From Pempheris klunzingeri (Eukaryota; Chordata; Actinopteri; Acropomatiformes; Pempheridae), in NCBI RefSeq assembly GCF_042242105.1, contig NW_027254956.1, positions 186,001 to 250,000 on the forward strand: a stretch of DNA of 64,000 nucleotides, given 5' to 3'. Positions 57,023 through 64,000 of the stretch are shown here, in pieces. The notes under the pieces were generated by a model. The model did not search any database and had not been told where the DNA came from. It worked only from the letters and a program-made list of their open reading frames with translations. Position 1 is the stretch's first letter. Each line of letters starts with the position of its first letter. The translations under genes and the position numbers were made by a program.

Positions 57023-60000
57023 TGGAGTTTACAGGGAGCACCCGTGCCTTGCCGACAGTCCCAACAGCCACTCTGTCTCTCCAAACCCTTCAGCACCGTC
57101 ACATGGGGGGCTCACTCAGCATAAGAGGGATTACAGTTGAGTGGGGAACATTACATAACATTGAAAGAACCCCCTGTGCATGATCAAGGTTTCACAAATA
57201 GCAGCCTTCACAAAGCATTGTTTTCAAACCACTGTGCAGATAGGGGTAGGTGTGGGCTATACATAACCAATGTGTGGGTGGCGTGAGTTGCAGAAGTCTG
57301 CTTTTGACCGCTAAGGGAGGACAGTTGTCCAAAGCCAAGCAAGTACAAAACAAGATCATGACTATACAGACTGTCAGCTAAGGTGATACATTAACTAAAG
57401 AGGAGTCAATAAGGAAAGAACTAGTTGAAAGAACTCTGTCCAAATGAAGTGAATTACTGAATATTTGTAAAAATAAACAGGTAACTTCGGTAATTGGAAG
57501 CAGAAAATAATCATTACCATGACAGAATCCTAAGTAATATTTTCATAGTGTACTCTCAAAGTTCAAAAACACACACGTTACTAAGTATTTGATTGAAAGA
57601 TTTGAAGGTCTAGTTGATGAAGGGATAGTTCAGTCTGTAGCCAGATATGTCTGGGAAAGCACAGTGGACAGGATCTTACTCACCATGTTAATGAGACTGC
57701 ACTGTACTGTATGTGTGACGAAAGAAAACAACACCGTCCTGGCACTGATAGCACTTGGCTGTTTAAATGTGACTACAAAGCATTGCATAACTCTAATATT
57801 CACTCTTTTCTGACCTATAGCAGCGACTGGACCTCGCTTTGGCACCCAGCCATTCTGTGTAATCACACTAATATTCCCACTGCGTCACTTATCCTGTGAA
57901 CAAAGGCCAGCTTTGGAGGGGCTCCTGATGTCGCAAAGGGCTCAGGTGCCCCACCTTTTGAGGGCTCGCCCCCACTACACCCCAACTGAGGACACAATCA
58001 CTGAATATGCTCGCTGACACACTGCCAGGACAGAGATGCAGTCTAACTTCTCAACCTGGAGCAGGTGCTTATTAACAGACTGGGAGGTGCTCTGGTTAGA
58101 GAAGAGTAACATTGTCTTCTATACATTTTTCATATCTTTGCTCTACACAGAAGAACAACGCATTAACAAAATCAGAGCAGAACGCCATTGCTGAAAATAA
58201 CTGCACTCTTGGGAAAGGCAGGGATAAATCTAGGCTAGCCTGCGGAAGCCCAGAGAAAAGCCTGCGGCTCAGGAGCCCGAGAGGCCTCTAGATGATGGTG
58301 CCAGGCTTTAGAAGGGAAGGTCACAGTGCTCATCTTTGTTGTCAGTGTTGATGACAAACAGCTTCACAATCTACTTGAAGCATTGTTCAACAATGTGGCA
58401 ACAGTTTGAATGCGGGTTGCAACTGATGCTGCAACAAACTTCTGAGTGTTTCTGAGAATTTCTTCTTGGCCAGCGATTCTGAATGTGACGGCTGTACCGA
58501 TTTGGAAGCCATTCAGTGTGACATGGTATGACACATTCATTTACTGTCTGATTATCTGCAGGGGAATGGCCACTGTGATAGTCAAAGTCCAGCCAGCTGC
58601 CTCAAACTGGCAACCCACATATTGTACAAGGAAGTGACATCAGATATGTAAAGAAAGGGAGGACAAGACAAACAGAGATGAAAACCAACAGGCAGCATAA
58701 CAAAGAAATGCTATACAGTCATAGCCTGGAGTGAAATGACACTGATGCATGTGAATTATGGGCCCTATTGCCAAGTAGGATTATGAGTTTTACTATTTGA
58801 TAGAGCTGCAACTGACTATTATCTTTACTATGAATGAATCTCTTGATTATGTATGCATGCATGTGCGCACACACATACAAATAAACATCAGTACATTCTT
58901 TTCTGCCTCATGAGAGTAACAACCGAAGGCGGACACACCCAAACTGCCTCCCACAGTCATGTATTTGCTACATAATTTGTCTACGTTTATTAGTAGTGTC
59001 TGATCATAGCACACACACATATTTATGCTTTGTGGCTGTGGCTTAGATTTAGTATGCAATACCCTCTTCTTCAATGATTCACTACACATTAATGAGGCCT
59101 TCTGAATTAGCGTGACTGACTGCTCCTCAAATATAATCAATACAGCAATATTGCAGGCAAATGTCAGTCCCTGATGGTTGAAGCCTCTGTCTCTCTCTTC
59201 GGTGACTGATGCAGACGTTGTTCACAGCATAGGACCTGTAATGCATGATCCACCAGCAGCCTCGAGAGCGTACAGGCATCATGCTTGACCCAGAAAAAAG
59301 CACTCACACACATAGCTTAAAAATAGCATGGTCACAATAATCCCAGCATACGCAAGCAGAGTGCTTGACGTTGTTTGTTCAGAGAATATGCTCATTCCCT
59401 TCTAAAAATACATTCTCTGCCCCCCTCTAGGTGGTGACGCAATAGCAGCACACGCCACTGCACAGCGCTCATCACAAAGCATCCTCCAATGTTCCTGCTG
59501 CTGTATCGACAAAACGGAAGCCAGCAATAGTTACAAGATACTTTGTGTAAGACTGTTTTCTACCTCTGCCCACCATGGCTTTCTTAGCCTGTTAAATGTG
59601 TGGCCAGCTGTGGCAAGTCCATGCAGCCAGAGGTATATCTGCTGCAGCTGCCTCATCTGTGAGTCTCTCAAAAGGCAGCATGAACTATCAGTGGTACCAA
59701 CTAAATCTTCCAGGCAAGAGTGTGATTGTTTAAAACCACTTTTCAATCTTTCAAACCTGAATTGAACAAGAACACTAAACAGCGGATAAAAGCATCTGAC
59801 AACCTATCACCAGAGTCTAGTGGAACTTTCCAGGTAACATGATGCTTAATACTGCAGAAGACATCAGGACGGTAAACACAGCTACATCTGTGCGACTCCT
59901 CGAGCCGACATAAACAAACAAGCGCTCAAAGATGTGCACATCTGCTCACCTCTAAACAGGGATAAGTGCCTGACCTTAACAGATGAAACCTGCTTACTCT

Positions 60001-63000
60001 ACAAAGCAAAGACTGGATTATCCGTAACAGACCAGAGGCTCTCACTTCCACCCAAATATTAAATCTACCTGTCACCCTGAGATCCATTTGGCTTGCTCCC
60101 CCAGGCTGTCCTGTACCACAATAATTGTAAGTGGCATTACTAACAGTGTCTGAAGGTGCAACATACATCTTAGAGGCTGGAAAACTGTAAGTGCAGCAGA
60201 ATGGTTGACACAGGACAAAGAGCAACAGCTAGGCCTTGCTGTTGACACAACGCAGAATACTGGGAGGGGGGTGTTGACTCACAGGAGGCTTTTTCCCCAA
60301 AGGCCACAACGGTGGTGCTCATTTAAATTTTGCCCTATTTTAGAGAGCACCACTTTGAGGAGGAGCAACAGAGGAGGTGGTGAATCCCAGAGTAGCTGGA
60401 GGAGGGGTAGCAGGGGTTCCCTCATGACTGACCAGAGGCAAGACCCCTTTAAAACACAAATGGAAAATGTTAGCCCCTCGACTGCCTAAAATACCATAGA
60501 TCAGTTTCACACAGCATTGCCTTGACATTGCAGAGACAACTTCAGCTATGGCAACCCCTGCAAACACAGCCTCGGCCTGTGACAAGAACCTTTGATTGAG
60601 TTGATGGGCTTATCCGACAATCCAGTTAAAATGTCAAAAGGCTTAAGACAATGCCATTTGTGCCGGGCTGGGTGCGCAATGTGGGTAGAGCAAGGGAGTT
60701 TACCAAACACCTGCAATGACCAAAGAGGCCATGAGGCATATTTCAAAAAAAGCATACTGTACAAAGATTAGACCTCTCTGTCCCATGCAGTATCTATTAA
60801 GGGCAAAAGATGAAGCATCATTAATCAGGGGTATAACTGAGATAAATATAAACTATGCGGCACAGATTACTGACAACTAAATTTATTTACACCCTACAAA
60901 ACCTGCTCCCCTTAGGACTTAATGACAAATAGGATATGTATTCTTCCCTTCAGACGGACTACTTTTATATTCATCAATAAATCTATCTGTATTAAGGTGT
61001 TGCATAGAAACTAGGTTGAGCGTCAACTTTTACCTATACTACATTTGTGAATGAGCAGTGTATTTATCAAACATTTTACCCATAATACTAAGATATTTTT
61101 ATCCCTAACCCTTTTAAACACTTGATGTGACAGCGACTGCAATATTTCTATATGGCATGCAGGTGTAGTTTGGGTGGAGGCAATCAGACAAAAGACCTTT
61201 TTTGGCTTTGTTTGGCTTCAATAAAGCAGGGAGGGGGTGAGCAAACATTTATCTTTTCTTCATATTTAAAAAGTGGTCAGGATGGTTTGTATGCTATACC
61301 ACACAATGCACAACTCATAGAATGAAAGAGCAAAAGCGGGGAAAACATTTTGCGTTATCCATTCAATCTGAATCGAGGTAACAAAACAGACTAATGTAGA
61401 TGTAACATGGTAGAGATGATCGTGATTTCCTCAGATCAAATCAGCGATGAGGGCACCACAAAAAACGCTGCTACAACGTGAGTAAGTTATGTCACTAGCT
61501 GTGCCATTAGCCAGAAGAGCGTTATGATCAATGCAGGAGATAACTATGAACATCACAATAAATAGTGCTGCGTCATCTTGTGCCACATGCTGTAAATACA
61601 GTAAGCTCCCATCATGTGCCTTAAAACAAGGCCATCACTCGTCCTATCCCTCAGGCCCGTGCTCCTCCACAGGCTAAGGAGGTGGGATGCACAACTTGCC
61701 CTTGTACTTTACTCATCATCGCAGTACAAGAGGAAAGCTAAAAATACTCAACACCCTATGAGCATCTCCTCCATTGTGTTCGTCCTCCTTCTCCTCGTCC
61801 TCTTCCTCCTACAGTAGCCCTGCAAGTAAGAACTGCTTCTAAAAATTCTCCTCCTTTACACAGGGAGAGAGGGTTAACCACCAAGCACACACACAGCAGA
61901 GATGGTGGTGTCATGAGGAAAGCAGAACTTAGCAAAGAAGACCATTGTCGAGCAAGAGATTAAAAAAAACACAAGTCACAACTACTCACTTACAGCTTGA
62001 ACATATCTCATAGAGCAAAAGAAAGCAACAACTGAAATATAGTTGTTGCAGTGATCAGCTATTTTTGTTCTTGAATATTAAGTTTCAAGAAAACAGCTGC
62101 TCAAAATTGCATGGCAAGCATGAACTCACTCCAAGGCAGATTAGTGAACCTCACACAATCTGAAGCTTCGAACCAGTGGTAAATAAGTGAAGTTTAGATT
62201 AGATACCCCCACAGCATGTAATTAAAATTCTACATAAATAAATCTGGTGCCCAGTGACTGCTGAGAACTTGAAGTTGCTTTAATAAGTGGAGCCATTGTT
62301 TTCTTATGCCTCAGTGATGCTCATCAGCTCACCGTTTTCCAAAATGGGCCTGTTACATACCAACTCTATCTCTAATCAACGCCACGCTTCACTCTGAAAT
62401 CCAAAATTAGATGACCTTATATGCAAATTACACTTGGATTAATCAGTTATGTGCCAAGGTTAAATGAGGATCTCCCCTTGCTGTCATTCTCTGCGAGCAC
62501 TCAGAAAGCCTGAATAAACTGCGCAGAGAGCAGTCTTATGTAACTCACAGACAGATACAGAAGAGGAAAGCATCCCTACCGTAACATTATGTCCATCCCA
62601 TTAGCTTATTTATGTGGCCTACAGACCCCAGGACAAGAAATACTTTTCTAGAGTTAACAATCTCTCTCAAAACATCTCCATCAGCCCGTCTGAGTTTTGA
62701 TAGCAACAAAATGTTGATTCTATTCAAGGCCTTCCTGCTAATGTGGAACTTATTGCTGAGTACTTGTTCACCACTGACAGCACAAAGGCTTAGAGGAAAA
62801 ACAACTAATGGATTTCCAGCATCATTGCCACTCGCAATCTCTCACAATAGTGCAAAGTGGCTTTGACCACACGAAATACTACAGTGATGAGGCTGGGACT
62901 TGTCACTGCAGTAATGTGACACCTACATTTTCGGTCTATGGGAGAATGCATGCAGATATTCAGACAACAAGACAGACAATTAACCAGACAGAACTAGATC

Positions 63001-64000
63001 AAAAGGAGGTTTAGAGCAGGCATTTGAGATGAAAAGAAAAAAAATATAAAAGTTAGAAGAAGCTCTGATAGCACAAACATCACACAAAGAGAAACGAGAC
63101 AGACTTCTGAAGTGTAAAATGTGTGCAGTTTAAAGCATGTGTTATTTTAGCTTTTAGAAAAGAGCGGCAGTTTTCTTTGGAAAATGATTTGAAGCATATA
63201 AAATCAAAAGGTAAATGTACACAAAAAAAAACAGTTTGCCCTGTCTATTAAGTCTATTTTGAGTTTTTCCACATTTTTCCACAAAATGTCATTAGCACTC
63301 TGATAACTGGCAGTGCAACTTTTTTGAATAACTATGCTGAAGAAGACAAATGAAATGGGTTATACGTTACAAAACTTGTGAAGAAAAATGTTTCGCCTAA
63401 GGCAAAAATGTATTCCCTTTCCTTCCCCTTTATCCTCTCCATCATTGCTTGAACAGGAGGTTACCATGGAGACAGAGGGCCCTTTCCTTATTGGCTGCCA
63501 AGATGAAGTCAGAGTGACGAGGAAAGTAGAGACCAGATGCTGCCGGGGCTGATACTTCTTTCTCCTGTTTCTTCTGTCTCCACTTTCACTTTTGTCTTCT
63601 TCCCCACCACAGCTCATTTCCACTGCACTGTCTGCTGGCTACAGCTACGACCTGCAACTCTCACCCATTCTAATATATCATCAACCTAAATATATGTCTC
63701 TGTGGTATACTGTATGTAGGTGTCACAGACCTAACAAGCTGGTTTAAAAGTGCTCTGTGCTTACTTCTAATACTGTTCTTTGGTTAGACACAGCATTACT
63801 CGGAGGGTTAAAAATATTGTGTGCAAATACGATGCAAGTTCTCTTCATACAGTTTCAAATTAATCTAGTAAACGACAAATAGCTTCCTTTTCAACAATCT
63901 AGCAGCTAGTGAGAAGAATTTGCAGGAACACAGGAGAATACCAATATTCAATTTATTGAATTATTGGGAATAAATGGGTCTTTGTGCCCCAATTTCTCAT
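57023..64000 (-). other. Noncoding; presumed 5' intron of PITPNM2
   Basis: About 7 kb without any exon I can support on either strand. PITPNM2 must have upstream noncoding exon(s) because its start exon has an acceptor, and mammalian PITPNM2 has very long 5' introns, so this is probably intronic. Isolated good donor-like sites occur on the minus strand (e.g. CATG|GTGAGTAAG at 57679-57683) without a convincing acceptor partner. A weak AT-rich repeat fragment is at 58803-58850. Confidence 0.45.
58803..58850 (+). repeat. Short fragment of AT-rich dispersed fish repeat
   Basis: AGAGCTGCAACTGACTATTA followed by TCTTTACTATGAATGAATCT matches only the first part of the family seen at 4050-4560 and 5612-5790. 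Truncated, noncoding. Confidence 0.4.

Noticed and set aside
56833-57183. Open frames of poly Cys-Val and poly His-Thr
   Set aside because: Produced by the (TG)n/(CA)n microsatellite in different frames.
57680-57820. Possible noncoding PITPNM2 exon ending at a strong minus-strand donor (CATG|GTGAGTAAG)
   Set aside because: An acceptor-like TGCTATAG exists upstream but without a good pyrimidine tract, and nothing links it to the gene without transcripts.
61781-61830. Perfect plus-strand acceptor and donor enclosing an 11-nt segment (CAG, then TAGCCCTGCAA, then GTAAGA)
   Set aside because: Looks like a microexon but has no gene on the plus strand to belong to; the pyrimidine-rich stretch makes chance likely.
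63360-63623. 87-codon minus-strand frame
   Set aside because: No family resemblance, and codon use is random-like.
1-64000. CRISPR arrays, bacterial operons, viral or retroviral genes, tRNA or rRNA genes
   Set aside because: None was found on reading both strands; short repeats are simple microsatellites or fish interspersed elements.

Overview
The window is vertebrate nuclear DNA, almost certainly from a percomorph (spiny-rayed) teleost. The genes have many short exons with GT/AG introns, the MTHFD2 introns are compact (83-170 bp in the second half of the gene), (TG)n/(CA)n microsatellites are long, and several dispersed repeats are of kinds I know from percomorph genomes. There is no bacterial, viral or CRISPR content. 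Five complete protein-coding gene models and one first coding exon could be assembled by hand: every splice junction listed was checked for GT/AG borders and for reading phase, and each product was compared with the vertebrate family as I know it. Species, expression and UTR limits cannot be read from the sequence.

Layout from left to right. (1) 1-4.9 kb: first coding exon (17 codons, minus strand, 4824-4874) and GC-rich promoter of a gene that runs leftward out of the window; identity uncertain. (2) 7.8-14.0 kb: TRAFD1 (FLN29), minus strand, 11 coding exons, 570 aa. A TTAA-flanked 291-bp MITE lies in one intron. (3) 15.7-22.9 kb: MOB1A, minus strand, 6 coding exons, 216 aa, with a 3' UTR of about 2 kb. 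(4) 24.0-28.15 kb: MTHFD2, plus strand, 8 exons, 338 or 346 aa, head-to-head with MOB1A across about 1.15 kb. (5) 29.5-31.2 kb: ARL6IP4, plus strand, 5 exons, 247 aa. (6) 35.0-56.3 kb: PITPNM2 (Nir3/RdgB family), minus strand, 26 coding exons, about 1,468 aa, tail-to-tail with ARL6IP4. (7) 56.3-64.0 kb: no coding sequence; interpreted as the intron upstream of the first coding exon of PITPNM2, because that exon has a splice acceptor 7 nt before its ATG.

The genes do not form one pathway: TRAFD1 is a feedback regulator of innate immune signalling, MOB1A is a Hippo co-activator, MTHFD2 belongs to mitochondrial one-carbon metabolism, ARL6IP4 is a nuclear splicing-associated SR-like protein, and PITPNM2 transfers phosphatidylinositol at ER-plasma membrane contacts. 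The order mixes genes that in human lie on 12q24 (TRAFD1, ARL6IP4, PITPNM2) and 2p13 (MOB1A, MTHFD2).

I saw no wholly new biological system. The signals most worth a second look are the MITE carrying two perfect CArG boxes inside TRAFD1, a duplicated intronic segment in PITPNM2 carrying two perfect MEF2 sites 170 bp apart, a cluster of RFX X-box-like palindromes in another PITPNM2 intron, a phase-neutral 153-nt exon in PITPNM2, alternative in-frame splice sites in MTHFD2 and TRAFD1, an inverted pair of dispersed repeats between MTHFD2 and ARL6IP4, and a palindromic GCTAACGTTAGC-type motif shared by two promoters.
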